A stretch of DNA of 64,000 nucleotides from Eretmocerus hayati (taxonomy: Eukaryota > Arthropoda > Insecta > Hymenoptera > Aphelinidae): NCBI GenBank assembly GCA_029851415.1, contig CM056742.1:63312454-63376453 (forward strand), given 5' to 3'. Below are positions 12,090 to 21,726 of this stretch, piece after piece. Position numbers and translations under genes: made by a program. The notes beneath the pieces were generated by a model. The model worked only from the letters and a program-made list of their open reading frames with translations. It was not told where the DNA came from and did no database searches. Every line of letters starts with the position of its first letter. Position 1 is the stretch's first letter.

Positions 12090-12091
<2 letters not shown>
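11758..12091 (-). other. 5' UTR / presumed internal promoter region of the R1-clade copy
   Basis: This lies between the ORF1 start and the CT array on the minus strand, and I assign it to the element by position. Non-LTR elements of this type carry an internal promoter in the 5' UTR; no specific promoter motif is provable here. The exact 5' end is uncertain because no second full-length copy is in the window. Confidence 0.5.

Positions 12092-12170
<79 letters not shown>
12092..12170 (+). repeat. (CT)n microsatellite, ~39 units
   Basis: A nearly pure CT run lies between the 5' end of the minus-strand R1 element and the 5' end of the plus-strand full-length CR1-like element. The two elements are thus arranged head to head across it. 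Confidence 0.97.
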
Positions 12171-12171
<1 letters not shown>

Positions 12172-12463
12172 CGGCGGTGAGTATATCCACACGTCTTTAA
12201 CATCGCTCCTGCTTGAATGTCGTTCTCATCATCAAAACGTCGTCCTGAGTGACGGTTTTTTGCAGTTTGGGATTCCTCTCGCAGGCTCATACTTCTGGAG
12301 CAATACTGTGTGGCTCCAACTCGAGCCTAGGAGGAATAATTCCAAGACTGCAAACTCGACATCAACATCTATCCGGCGGTACTTGGCGCCGAAATCGTAT
12401 CTGCTGCGCATGCTCGACAACCATCAGCTGGATTGACACCGCATTGCCGTCTGCTACTGAAGG

Positions 12464-14278
12464 ATGAGTGCCAACACGTGCTGCGTTTGTAATAACACCT
12501 TGCGAACAGGCACTAACAAAAATTGCTCCATCTGCAATGGATCCTGCCACGTGAAATGCTCTAAAACAACCGGAGCAATAACCACGTGCTCGCAGTGTTT
12601 TGACCAGAGCAAAGGTACGTCAAAAAATCCAACGTCGAGCACCAAACGGCAGACGATTTCGGCTGCTAGACGCAGCATGAAGCCCGTCGGAGAAAGAGAG
12701 AAAGATAATAAGAGCCTGTCAGCCAGTGTGAGTGCCACGCACACATCACGCGCGAGGTTTAGCAGTCGCGGAATGGGGAATCCACCTCTCCCCACCTCGC
12801 AAGCCACCAACATCGGCAAAGCAATAAAGTCTCCCACCACCAACGACTCTCGAGCCACCAGCGAGGAGCGGCGACTCGCGCGGCATGACATGCTGCCAAC
12901 TGGCGCGGCAAACGCACCTAACAGCGCTACCACCCAATTCGAGCCCGCGAACATTCAAAATCGGGAAGTGCGGCTCGACGCTGTATCTCAGCATATCCAG
13001 TCACCACCTTTGGATCAAGTGTCTGGGACAGCTCAGGGCACCAATTCTGAGCTAACGGGAGACTCGACGGCTGCAGCAACATCATCATCGTCATCATCGT
13101 CAACGTTGAGTACTCAAAACAATGACTGGAAATATATTTCTCAGAGCACTTTGGACCTTTTATTCCAGCAAGATGATTTGATTCAGAGGCGGCTCGACGA
13201 TATCGTATCTCTCTTGCGCCGACAAGGCGTAGCCAGTTCTACTTCGTCTCACATACCAGCAGTGAATGAGACGAATGCACACCTGCTGGCACGTATGTCG
13301 TCGCTAGAGAAGCTCGTGGAGGAGCAAAGTTCCCAGCTGGAGGAGCTGCGCCTAGATCGTGAGCTGCTTCTGGAGCAAAACAATTCAATGAGGGATGAAA
13401 TCCTAAAGTTGAATGAGTCTCTTAAGGTTGTCCAGAGTGCTCCTTGTACTGACATGATTAGTGAGCCTCATAAGATTGGTGGCGCGGAGCGCTCACATCA
13501 AATTTCAAGATCCGAGACCCAAAATAGAAAAGTTTCACGTTCCCATCCGGGCGTTGGGGAGCAGTCCACGGACCTCGGCGGAGATTGCCCAGAGCGTTAC
13601 AAACTTATAATGAATGGTGTGTTGAAAAAAGATTGTACTGCCTCACCGGAAGAGGTACATAATATTTCTCTTGCAGTGCTCAGGACCATCCTTCCTTCGC
13701 TCCAGGAAGAGGAAATAGTCGATGTCCGTGTTCTGAAACCCACGCACGTGACTGGAGGAACTGCTCCTGTATACAACGCGAATTCCAAAGATTCATCTTC
13801 TCGAACCTCGGCTGCTAGTTCGCGTACCTCACCATCCTGCGTAGTCCAGCTTTCCTGCAGCCGTTTAGTCCGGGAGGTGATGCGAGCCAAACGCTCGGTA
13901 ACCCACAACTATTTCACAACCCGAAATATCGAGCCTTCTTTGCTTGGCCCGGACGCAAAAACCCACGTGCCGGATCGAAAAGTTTTCATTAACGAGATGC
14001 TCCCTCGTGAAAAATACAGAGAATTTCTACGTTTGCGGTCACTTGCGCGAGGATTAGGCTTTAAATATGCCTGGCACAGTGGTGGACGTTTCTGGGTTAA
14101 GAAAAGGACTGTTGACCGAGCGCATGTGTTCGAGTCCCTTGCTGAGCTGTACGCCATTCAAACGGCTTGTCGAGCAGCTCCAAGACGCTCTCGCGTGTCC
14201 CTGGACAGAGCCCAAAATAGCTCCACAGCTCCGGAGCAGGTAACAATTTCGGCAACAGCATCGGCGGGGACTCCTTGA
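12464..14278 (+). CDS. ORF1 protein of CR1-like element: PHD-type zinc finger, coiled coil, FP-like C-terminus
   Basis: The 604-residue product is probably the RNA-binding chaperone of the retrotransposon particle. An N-terminal C4HC3 (PHD-like) finger is visible: C6-x2-C9, C21-x2-C24, H29-x2-C32, C42-x2-C45. A Ser-rich low-complexity linker follows, including a poly-Ser run from a CATCATCG-type microsatellite near residues 207-214. A leucine-rich coiled coil occupies about residues 270-326. The C-terminal segment (about residues 506-548, including FINEMLPREKYREFLRLRS and FKYAWHSGGRFWVKK) resembles the C-terminal domain of other insect non-LTR ORF1 proteins, which is related to baculovirus FP-type domains. 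The ATG at 12464 places the finger at the very N-terminus, as expected. ORF2 begins six bases after the stop. Family-level function is from knowledge; the motifs are seen. Confidence 0.88.
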   Translation: MSANTCCVCNNTLRTGTNKNCSICNGSCHVKCSKTTGAITTCSQCFDQSKGTSKNPTSSTKRQTISAARRSMKPVGEREKDNKSLSASVSATHTSRARFSSRGMGNPPLPTSQATNIGKAIKSPTTNDSRATSEERRLARHDMLPTGAANAPNSATTQFEPANIQNREVRLDAVSQHIQSPPLDQVSGTAQGTNSELTGDSTAAATSSSSSSSTLSTQNNDWKYISQSTLDLLFQQDDLIQRRLDDIVSLLRRQGVASSTSSHIPAVNETNAHLLARMSSLEKLVEEQSSQLEELRLDRELLLEQNNSMRDEILKLNESLKVVQSAPCTDMISEPHKIGGAERSHQISRSETQNRKVSRSHPGVGEQSTDLGGDCPERYKLIMNGVLKKDCTASPEEVHNISLAVLRTILPSLQEEEIVDVRVLKPTHVTGGTAPVYNANSKDSSSRTSAASSRTSPSCVVQLSCSRLVREVMRAKRSVTHNYFTTRNIEPSLLGPDAKTHVPDRKVFINEMLPREKYREFLRLRSLARGLGFKYAWHSGGRFWVKKRTVDRAHVFESLAELYAIQTACRAAPRRSRVSLDRAQNSSTAPEQVTISATASAGTP

Positions 14279-14284
14279 CTAAGT

Positions 14285-17206
14285 ATGGCTGCGGAGAAGC
14301 CAGAGGAGAGAGGCAGTTCATTGAAAGCGGGATTTATCAATCTTAACTCCCTGACAGATAAGATCAAGCATCTTCGCCTGCTCCTTGCTAACGATCCCTC
14401 CTATCATCTCTTTGGGGTGGCTGAGTCGTGGCTGGATGAATCCGTGGACGATAAACTCGTACAGATCCCAGGATTTTCACTGCTTCGGCAGGATCGAAAT
14501 AGGAATGGTGGTGGTGTTGCTCTGTACGTGCGCAATATTTTCAAGATGGAAAGATTGGTTTCATCCAATACTTCTGGCCCGGGATGTCCTGGCATTCCGG
14601 AGTATCTTTCTTGTAGTGGACAGCAGAGCAACTCACCCCCAATACTTGTGGGAGTAATCTATAGACCTCCCAAGATAGCCATGCAGAAGGACGATGGGCT
14701 GTTTGGCTCACTGCGCCGACTGTGTGGAGATTTTAGTCACAAGATTATTATGGGGGATCTAAACGCAGACCTTTTGGACACAGCTCATCCTGACTCGAAG
14801 ACTCTGACTGCACTGACCGAAGAACTGTCCCTACAGATTGTGCAGCACGGCGCGACTCACCAGCATAACCCCAATGTATCTCACAAATGGATTGATCACA
14901 TGTACGTGGATGAAAACGACAATATAACCGACTCACGGAACAGGCTGATGCCCAATTTTGGCAAGCATGCGGTCATTGACGTCACCATCGATGTCTTTAC
15001 CCCCGCTCCGCCAAAAAATTCGTTTACTTACAGGGATTTCCGTAACATCACTCCGGAGCAATTAAATGACCGTCTGCTACGCTGCGACTGGACATCGCTT
15101 GAAAATGCAGAAACCAATCTGGAAGACGCAATTAAATGTCTCAATGACAATTTAAAAGTAGTATTAGATGAGTTGGCGCCTGAAAAAACGATATGCCCTC
15201 GTAAAGGCGATGCTCCTTGGATTGGTCCTGAGCTGAAGGCGCTCATGAAGAAGCGAGATGCGACACGTAGGCGCTGGGAGCGGAATCAATGCAACCAACG
15301 CAAGCGTACAGAGCTTCAGAATGAGTACTTTCGACTCAGTGAAGAGGTCGACGAGCGCATAGAGCAAGAGCGAAACTCTTTCCTTCAGAGTCATCTCTCA
15401 GACGCTCTTGATCAAAACAAGAACATTTGGAAGGAAATGCGCAACCTCGGCCTCTTGCCTAAGAGCAAAGAGGAGGAACTTCATGGTTTCACCCCGGATG
15501 AGCTGAACGCTCACTTTGCGGGGGTCTCCGTCTCGGCCCAAGAGAATATGGATGAAGCAGAGGGTGACATCATGTCGGCTCCAGAAGACGGTTTTGAATT
15601 CAAACCCACGAATTTTAACGAAGTAGTTCTTGCCATCAAACATTTCTCATCACAGGCCCGTGGGACAGACGGAGTCCCTCAAAACGTGATCGCGAAAGCT
15701 CTCCCGACGTTAGGTGATCTTATTGTACACATTTTCAACTCCTCTTTTGCTCACAGCATCTTTCCCGAGGCCTGGAAGAAAGCACAGCTGATTGCATTGA
15801 AAAAGACGGCAGCTCCATCGTCAGTCTCGGACTTTCGTCCTATTGCGCTGCTGTGCTTCCTTGCTAAGGTTCTCGAAAAGATTGCACATGACCAAATCAC
15901 GGAGTTTTTGAAGAAAGAAAAATTATTAGATGGCTTCCAGGCTGGTTTCAGACAACACCATAGTACCCAGACAGCTCTGCTGAAACTAACTGATGACATC
16001 AGAATAGGCATAGACAGGAGGAAGATCACACTGCTATTACTATTCGACTTCAGCAAAGCTTTTGACACAATCTCACCAACGAGACTACTGAGAAAACTAC
16101 GACATCTTGGTTTCTCGAGATCGGCACTCCTGTGGATTAAATCATATTTACAAGGTCGCACCGAAGTAGTAACTTCCAAGAATGGAAATTCCGATTGGCT
16201 CGCCACCAATCTGGGTGTTCCACAGGGATCCGTTCTTGGGCCTCTGCTCTTTAGTTTATACGTCAATGATCTACCTGGGTTACTAGAAGGAAAGTCGGTT
16301 AATCACATCTTCTACGCAGATGATCTCCAAATTTATACTCAAGTAGAGAAGAAAAATATCAGAGAGGGAATTGCTCGGTTAGAAGAAATAGGGCGACTCG
16401 TCGTTGGGTGGGCCGATGGCTCTGGCCTGCGTCTCAACGCTGGTAAAACCAAGGCAATCTTTTTCTCTTCTGAGAGGAATATCAAGGATCTGAAAAGGAT
16501 GGATTTTCCAGGTGTTGAGATACAGGAAGGAGTTCTCATCCCTTTCAGCGATACAGTTGTGAGTCTTGGTGTTGTTCTTGATAGTGAATTATCGTGGAAA
16601 TCGCAAATAAATCAAGTGACAAAGAAAGTCAACCGAGCCCTATACGGTTTGCGATTTTTCAGGGCATGCATCACCAGGACTCTACGAATTCGTTCAATCG
16701 AGGCGTTGGTCCAACCCCACCTGGACTACTGTACTATCGTTTACCTTGATGCGACGGACGAACAACGACAACGAATACAGCGACTGAGCAATGCATGTGT
16801 GAGATACATTTTCGATCTTAGGAGGGACGAGCATATTACTCCGTTTAGGAAAAGATTGGGCTGGTTGCGTACTGATTCGCGGCGAATGTACTTTGCAGCC
16901 ACTATCATGCACAAGATCATGCATTTGGGAGAACCTGGCTACCTGGCTGCAATGTTTACCAGGTACCAGTCCGATCGCCCTTCTCGGGGTAATGCCGAAG
17001 AGCAAGAACTCCAAGTTCCCAGGATGAGGCTCGAATATGGCCGAAGATCGTTCCAAGTTCAATGTGCCCGCCTGTGGAACTTCCTCCCCTCGGGTCTACG
17101 GCAGGTTCAGAAAATTTCATTGTTCAAGGAGGCAATCAAAGAATTCTTGTTCGAGCAACCTCCACAGAGAATTGATGTGAGCGGGATGCAACATTTCAAT
17201 CTTTAA
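14285..17206 (+). CDS. ORF2 protein: AP-like endonuclease plus reverse transcriptase, intact
   Basis: The 973-residue polyprotein would nick DNA and carry out target-primed reverse transcription. The N-terminal endonuclease shows INLNSL (residues 18-23), the catalytic-Glu motif AESWL (46-50), GVIYRPP, GDLNAD (157-162) and a WIDHMYV motif. The reverse transcriptase follows with SDFRPIALL, GFRQHHSTQTALLKL, LLLLFDFSKAFDTI, GVPQGSVLGPLLF and the catalytic YADD at about 677-680, then LNAGKTKAIFF. The C-terminus carries MRLEYGRRSFQVQCARLWNF and ends in HFNL, as in the truncated copies. No RNase H is seen. The ATG at 14285 follows the ORF1 stop in the string TGACTAAGTATG, which suggests termination-reinitiation. 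All catalytic residues I can name are present, so it may be active. Confidence 0.93.
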   Translation: MAAEKPEERGSSLKAGFINLNSLTDKIKHLRLLLANDPSYHLFGVAESWLDESVDDKLVQIPGFSLLRQDRNRNGGGVALYVRNIFKMERLVSSNTSGPGCPGIPEYLSCSGQQSNSPPILVGVIYRPPKIAMQKDDGLFGSLRRLCGDFSHKIIMGDLNADLLDTAHPDSKTLTALTEELSLQIVQHGATHQHNPNVSHKWIDHMYVDENDNITDSRNRLMPNFGKHAVIDVTIDVFTPAPPKNSFTYRDFRNITPEQLNDRLLRCDWTSLENAETNLEDAIKCLNDNLKVVLDELAPEKTICPRKGDAPWIGPELKALMKKRDATRRRWERNQCNQRKRTELQNEYFRLSEEVDERIEQERNSFLQSHLSDALDQNKNIWKEMRNLGLLPKSKEEELHGFTPDELNAHFAGVSVSAQENMDEAEGDIMSAPEDGFEFKPTNFNEVVLAIKHFSSQARGTDGVPQNVIAKALPTLGDLIVHIFNSSFAHSIFPEAWKKAQLIALKKTAAPSSVSDFRPIALLCFLAKVLEKIAHDQITEFLKKEKLLDGFQAGFRQHHSTQTALLKLTDDIRIGIDRRKITLLLLFDFSKAFDTISPTRLLRKLRHLGFSRSALLWIKSYLQGRTEVVTSKNGNSDWLATNLGVPQGSVLGPLLFSLYVNDLPGLLEGKSVNHIFYADDLQIYTQVEKKNIREGIARLEEIGRLVVGWADGSGLRLNAGKTKAIFFSSERNIKDLKRMDFPGVEIQEGVLIPFSDTVVSLGVVLDSELSWKSQINQVTKKVNRALYGLRFFRACITRTLRIRSIEALVQPHLDYCTIVYLDATDEQRQRIQRLSNACVRYIFDLRRDEHITPFRKRLGWLRTDSRRMYFAATIMHKIMHLGEPGYLAAMFTRYQSDRPSRGNAEEQELQVPRMRLEYGRRSFQVQCARLWNFLPSGLRQVQKISLFKEAIKEFLFEQPPQRIDVSGMQHFNL

Positions 17207-17582
17207 GCGACCTGGGCTTTTCTTATTTGTTCCTATATTCTTTTCTTTTCACTAAGAGGATTAGCCTTCATGCGTGACTTTGCGTCACGAGACTCATATA
17301 TGACTGTGATATTTTTCTTTTTTCCGAGCCCTTGTCGTCGTTATTGTACTGTAACCTATGTAGTATTCACCCTCGGTGCTATTATTCCATTTTTAGTATC
17401 ATATGACTATTCACGAACTGTGATATACCTTGTCCTTGACCAAACCGAGAAATATTGATTATCTATTTGAAGGAGAATTTATTTATTTTCATGAGACTGA
17501 TATTTTGTGACATATGTAAAATATATGTATCTTTAACTTTTGTCTACGGACAAATAAAGGACCATCAATCAATCAATCAATC
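17207..17582 (+). promoter_or_regulatory. 3' UTR of CR1-like element with two conserved stem-loops and (AATC)n tail
   Basis: Two blocks are shared with the other copies despite low overall identity. One is a TCAC/GTGA stem-loop (ATGACTATTCACGAACTGTGATA at about 17403-17425, split here by its loop) followed by CCTTGACCAAA. The other is an ACATATGTAAA/ATATATGTAT palindromic pair at 17508-17530. An AATAAAGG signal at 17552 precedes the tetranucleotide tail. The blocks are likely the recognition structure for the element's own reverse transcriptase (inference). Confidence 0.7.
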
Positions 17583-17602
17583 TCTCTTTCTCTCTCTCTC
17601 TC
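17583..17602 (+). repeat. (CT)n tract between full-length and ORF1-only elements
   Basis: A slightly interrupted CT tract separates the (AATC)n tail of one element from the CGGCGGTGAGT start of the next. Confidence 0.92.
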
Positions 17603-19250
17603 GCGGCGGTGAGTGCCATTGCAACCTTCTTTGATAACTCTCTGTATTTCGACACATTTTACTGCCTCAGACTGCCTTCGGGCCCTTACATTGCAGATCC
17701 TTACACGCTAAAAATTGCAAGCATTCACTGGATCCATATAACTCTGTGGTCCTGTGCATCTTGCAAAGATTCTACCAGTTTTTCTGTGGTGTATTGGATT
17801 TTGAGGTTAGGCAACCTCATGCAGTGCTGTATTGATGAATTTGGAAGTTTCGCCAAAAACAACTAGATGGCAGCGACAATGATAGACACCTGCAGTATCG
17901 ACATTGAAGCGTAGTTCACACGTGATCACCCTGAGCTTAATCGGTCCAGTAGCGCTGCCTGACTAACCTAACGTTGGAAAAATCCTGAAAAGTCATCAAA
18001 ACCGTGTAGTGCTGACACTCGCTCGCGCTTTGCTTACATCCGTGGCCGCAGAAGACATATGATCGCGACCCATACGTGTGGTGTTGTGCTTAGCCTCGTT
18101 TTTTCGATTTTGACAGTGCTGTGTTTCACCTTTCTCCATACACAAAAATTCACTTTGCCAGACCTACCAGAAGGATGGGAAAATCTCAATACGTCTCGAC
18201 AGCTAGGAGTGTTATTCATGGCCATTCAATCGCAATCTGCTGGATTCAGTGAACATTTCGTTAATTTCAATGAAAAATTTGATAAATTTACTGCATTACT
18301 GAATGAACAATCTGAAAGACTCAACGCTCTAGAGAGTGAAAATCAATTCCTACAAAAAAAACTCGACGCAATAAAAAACATGCACGTAAGTGGTCAGTCA
18401 ACCTCAGACTTAACAGTGACAGGAATACCTCGCGATTGTAATTTCTCATTGAAAGAACTTCCAGGAAAAATTCTCAACACGTTGCACCTTGAGTCCTTGA
18501 ATAATGATATTCTTGAAGTTCGCGAGGTCAAATCAAGAGTTGAAAATCCACCTGTCAGCGCAACTTTAATAGCCAACAGTCAATCTCGCAACAAAACAAT
18601 GTCATTAGTGATTAAGCTCAAATCAAAGGTCATCCGTGACCATGTGCTTAAAAGAAAACGTAACTTTGGTGAGCTAAAGTTGTGTGACATTGTTCGAAAT
18701 AGTACTAGCGAAGCTAAAGTCGGTATTTATGAAATGCTACCATCAGTCACTTATAAATTATTACGCATGGCACAGGAACGCGCTAAACAGTTCAGATTCA
18801 AGCATGTCTGGACCCGAGAGGGTCGTATATATGTTCGGAAAAACGATGGTTCAGAACGTGTTTGTATTCCGACTGAGTCAGATATTATTAAGATATCATG
18901 ATAGTTTTTTCATATATCCCGAGTTGCCCAGAAGTGAATTTTTTGCGTAATGTGAAATTTTGCAGTATATCCTCCATTTTGCTTCTTTTTTGTTATTTGC
19001 TGGTACTATTGCACTTTGTTTCCCTTGATTTTCATGTTCATTTTCATGACTAGTTTCTCATACTTGACTTCACTATATTCCTGCTGATTTTGTTGTAGTA
19101 ATGCAAAACTGTAGTATATTACTTATTATTGACTACTTAACCTACGATCTTCCACATAATTTACATTGAAATTTTATATGACTTTGTGAATCTCTTTGCC
19201 TTACGGTCTACCATGACCTAGGCATTAATAAATTCGTTATCAATCAATCT
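17603..19250 (+). mobile_element. ORF1-only non-LTR element (HAL1-like half-element)
   Basis: The element has its own 5' end (CGGCGGTGAGT at 17604, as in the full-length copy), a ~455-bp leader, a single ORF (18059-18901), a ~340-bp 3' UTR and an AATAAA-like site followed by a short (AATC) tail at about 19237-19250. CT repeats lie on both sides. There is no endonuclease or reverse-transcriptase sequence anywhere in it. The ORF1 is related to, but clearly diverged from, the ORF1 at 12464, so this is not a simple internal deletion of that copy. By analogy with mammalian HAL1 (ORF1-only L1 derivatives), it would use another element's ORF2 in trans. The open ORF argues for recent constraint or recent insertion. 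Confidence 0.75.
18059..18901 (+). CDS. ORF1-type RNA-binding protein of the half-element
   Basis: The 280-residue frame has a hydrophobic, membrane-like N-terminal stretch (about residues 9-26). An amphipathic coiled coil follows at about 62-108 (FNEKFDKFTALLNEQSERL and neighbours). An RRM-like region beginning LTVTGIPRDCNFSLKELP (118-135) comes next, then a C-terminal segment with YEMLPSVTYKLLRMAQERAK and FKHVWTREGRIYVRK (224-261). The C-terminal part aligns by eye with the end of the ORF1 at 12464-14278 and with insect non-LTR ORF1 proteins containing FP-like domains. The PHD finger of the longer ORF1 is absent. The hydrophobic start is odd for an RNA chaperone, and translation may instead begin at an internal Met (M54). 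Function is inferred from family resemblance. Confidence 0.72.
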   Translation: MIATHTCGVVLSLVFSILTVLCFTFLHTQKFTLPDLPEGWENLNTSRQLGVLFMAIQSQSAGFSEHFVNFNEKFDKFTALLNEQSERLNALESENQFLQKKLDAIKNMHVSGQSTSDLTVTGIPRDCNFSLKELPGKILNTLHLESLNNDILEVREVKSRVENPPVSATLIANSQSRNKTMSLVIKLKSKVIRDHVLKRKRNFGELKLCDIVRNSTSEAKVGIYEMLPSVTYKLLRMAQERAKQFRFKHVWTREGRIYVRKNDGSERVCIPTESDIIKIS

Positions 19251-19280
19251 CTCTCTCTCTTACTCTCTCTCTCTCTCTCT
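19250..19280 (+). repeat. (CT)n tract
   Basis: A CT run with one interruption (TTACT) joins the tail of the ORF1-only element to a truncated CR1-like copy. Confidence 0.93.
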
Positions 19281-21274
19281 GTTGATGCTCCTTGGATTGG
19301 TCCTGAGTTGAGGGTGCTCATGAATAAGCGTGACGCGACGCGCAGGCGCTGGGAGCGCATGCAACGCAACCAGCACAAGTGCCCTGACTTTCAAAATGAG
19401 TACTTTTGGCTTAGCAAAGGGGTCGATCTGCGCATTGAGCAAGAGCGTAATTCCTTCCTTCAAAACCATCTTTCAGACGCTCTTGATCAGAACAGGAACA
19501 TCTGGAAGGAGATGTGAAACCTCGGCCTCTTGCCCAAGAGCAAGGAGGAGGAACTTCACGCTTTCACACCGGATGAGTTGAACGCTCACTTCGCGGGGTC
19601 TCCGTTTCGCCTCACGAAAAAATCAATGAAGCAATGAACGATATTAACTCTGCACCGGAGAAGGGGTTTAAATTTAAGCCCACAAATTTCAATGATGTAG
19701 TCCTTGCTATTAAACATTTCTTCTCGCAGGCCCGTGGGGTGGATGGGATCCCCCAGAGCGTGATCGCGAAAGCTCTTTCGGCAATTGGTGATCTTATAGT
19801 CCAATTTCTTAATTCCTCTTCCGCCCATAGCGTTTTTTCTGAGGCTTGGAAGCAAGCGCAGCTGATTGCATTGAAGAAGACTGCAGCTCCATCAACGGTC
19901 TCGGACTTCCGTCCGATAGCGCTGCTGTGCTCCCTTTCCAAGGTTCTGGAAAAAAATGCACATGACCAAATCACGGAGTATTTAAGAATGGAGAAACTTC
20001 TTGATCGCTTCCAGACTGGTTTCAGGCAATACCATAGTACCCAGACAGCCTTACTAAAGTTGACGGATGACATCAAAGTAGGCATTGATAGGGAGAAGAT
20101 CACCTTACTCCTACTATTCGACTTTAGCAAAGATTTCGACACAATAACACCTTCAAAGCTGTTGAGGAAGCTCCGAAACCTTGGTTTTTCAAGATCGGCA
20201 CTCCTGTGGATGAAATCATACTTACAAGGCCGCGCCCAAATAGTCACTCCAAAATCCGCTCGTTCTGATTGGCTCGAAACCAATCTCGGTGTTCCACAGG
20301 GATCCGTTCTCGGGCCTTTACTCTTCAGCTTATGTGTCAATGACTTAGCTGGTTTGCTAGACGGAAAGTCGGTATATCATCTATTCTATGCGGATGATCT
20401 TCAAATTTATCTCGAGAAAACTAAGATCAAGGAAGGCATCACTCGGCTGTGAGAAGTAGGACGACTCATTGCTGAATGGGCCAGAAATGCCGGCCTGTGT
20501 CTCAACGCTGGCAAGACCAAGGCAATCTTCTTCAGCTCTGAGAGGGATATCAAAGATCTGAAGAGAATGGACTTGCCAGGGGTTGAGATACAAGAAGGAA
20601 AATTCATTCCGTTCAGCGATACGGTCGTGAGTCTTGGTATTACACTTGATAGTGAACTGACGTCGAAACCGCACATTGACCAAATAACTAAGAAAGTGAA
20701 CAGAGCCCTATACGGATTGCGGTTTTTTATGGCGTGTATCACCAGACCTCTCCAAATTCGCCCAGTCGAGTCATTAGTTCAACCGCATTTAGATTATTGC
20801 ACAGTCATGTACCTCGACGCAACGAACGAACAGCGGCAATGGATACAGCGACTGAGCAATTCATGTGTGAGGTACATTTTTGATCTTAGGAGAGACGAGC
20901 ACATCACCCCGTTTAGGGAGCGTTTGGGTTGGTTACGTACTGATTCGCGGAGAATGTACTTCGCAGCACTTTTAATGCATAGGATCATGCATCTTGGAGA
21001 ACCTGGCTACCTAGCTGCGATGTTTACCAGGTACCAATCTGAACGCCCCGTACGTGGTGATGCAGAAAAGCGGGTACTCAAGGTTCCCAATATGAGACAC
21101 CAGTACGGAAGAAGATCATTCCAGGCTCAATGTGCCCAGTTGTGGAACTTTCTCCCTCCGGGCTTTCGGCAGCTGGGGAAAATATCAGTATCCAAAGAGG
21201 CCTTAAAAGATTTCCTTCTGACTCAGTCTTTTCAGAGGATTGATGTGGAGAGGAGGCATTATTTTAATCTCTAA
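19281..21274 (+). pseudogene. Broken reverse transcriptase of the truncated CR1-like copy
   Basis: Lesions seen are a TGA at 19515-19517, a one-base deletion in the G-run near 19597 that shifts frame, a 6-bp in-frame deletion after the YADD box (LEKT instead of LQVEKT) and a TGA at 20450-20452. Beyond the last stop the same frame continues from about 20453 to the normal terminus (stop ending 21274). The catalytic region still reads GVPQGSVLGPLLF and FYADDLQIY, although the preceding motif is DFSKDFDT rather than DFSKAFDT. It cannot produce a functional protein. Confidence 0.9.
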
Positions 21275-21685
21275 ACTGTGATATGTTTGGGCTCTTTTCA
21301 ATCAGCATTTCCTGTTTTGAAAGAGTTATACGTGGCTACTTCGTCACTGTATTGTAATCCCTGTGATATTTTTTGCTTGCCCAAGCCTCTCGTATGCCTC
21401 TCTACATTAGAATGTTTTCCTCTCCTCGATCGTTCTTGTAATGACTGATATGTATATGTATATGAGAATGTATTTCATCATTCTCTTCCTTGACTCTTAT
21501 GCATCTCTCGATGCCTTAAAATGACTAGTCACTTTTCGTGATAATTCGAATATTCCTTGACCAAAAAGACAAATATTTATACTTCCCTATATATTTTTTA
21601 TGTAGGTGAAACATATGTGACATATGCCACTGTATTTTTTTAATTTTGCCCTCGGGTGAATGAAGGTTATCAATCAATCAATCAA

Positions 21686-21686
<1 letters not shown>
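19281..21686 (+). mobile_element. 5'-truncated CR1-like copy, mutated ORF2
   Basis: The copy begins inside the linker between endonuclease and RT (matching GDAPWIGPELKALM of the full-length copy). It runs through the RT and 3' UTR to an (AATC)4 tail near 21668-21686. The 3' UTR has ATGACTAGTCAC and TTGACCAAA, then the ACATATG pair. CT tracts lie on both sides. Confidence 0.92.
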
Positions 21687-21716
<30 letters not shown>

Positions 21717-21726
21717 CTCTCTCTCT
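21687..21726 (+). repeat. (CT)n tract
   Basis: A CT run with TTT interruptions lies between two truncated CR1-like copies. Confidence 0.93.

Larger units (their letters stand above)
6411..12091 (-). mobile_element. R1-clade non-LTR retrotransposon, complete length but inactivated
   Basis: The minus-strand element runs from about 12091 (5' end, abutting a CT array) to the poly(A) tail, seen as T-rich 6411-6428, which abuts a short CT tract at 6401-6409. From 5' to 3' it holds a ~330-bp 5' UTR, ORF1 (gag-like, 11757-9910), ORF2 (endonuclease plus reverse transcriptase, about 9917 to 6719) and a ~300-bp 3' UTR. That UTR differs from the copy at 24179 at its extreme 3' end. It is the only R1-clade copy here with its 5' end. 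Its ORFs carry several inactivating mutations, described separately. Confidence 0.92.
12171..17582 (+). mobile_element. Full-length CR1/Jockey-superfamily non-LTR retrotransposon, apparently intact
   Basis: The 5' end is taken at CGGCGGTGAGT (12172), directly after the CT array. The same 11-mer starts the ORF1-only element at 17604, which supports it as the true element start. Order: 5' UTR (12172-12463), ORF1 (12464-14278), ORF2 (14285-17206), 3' UTR with conserved stem-loops and AATAAAGG (17552), then an (AATC)4 tail at about 17565-17582. Both ORFs are open throughout. It is flanked on both sides by CT repeats. Assignment to the CR1/Jockey superfamily rests on an ORF1 with a PHD-type zinc finger, the YADD box, the C-terminal RRSFQV/LWNFLP motif and the microsatellite-like tail. 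The exact clade is not decided. Confidence 0.92.

Noticed and set aside
12084..12290. Frames with long RE/SL repeats near CT arrays as low-complexity proteins
   Set aside because: They are direct translations of the (CT)n microsatellite.
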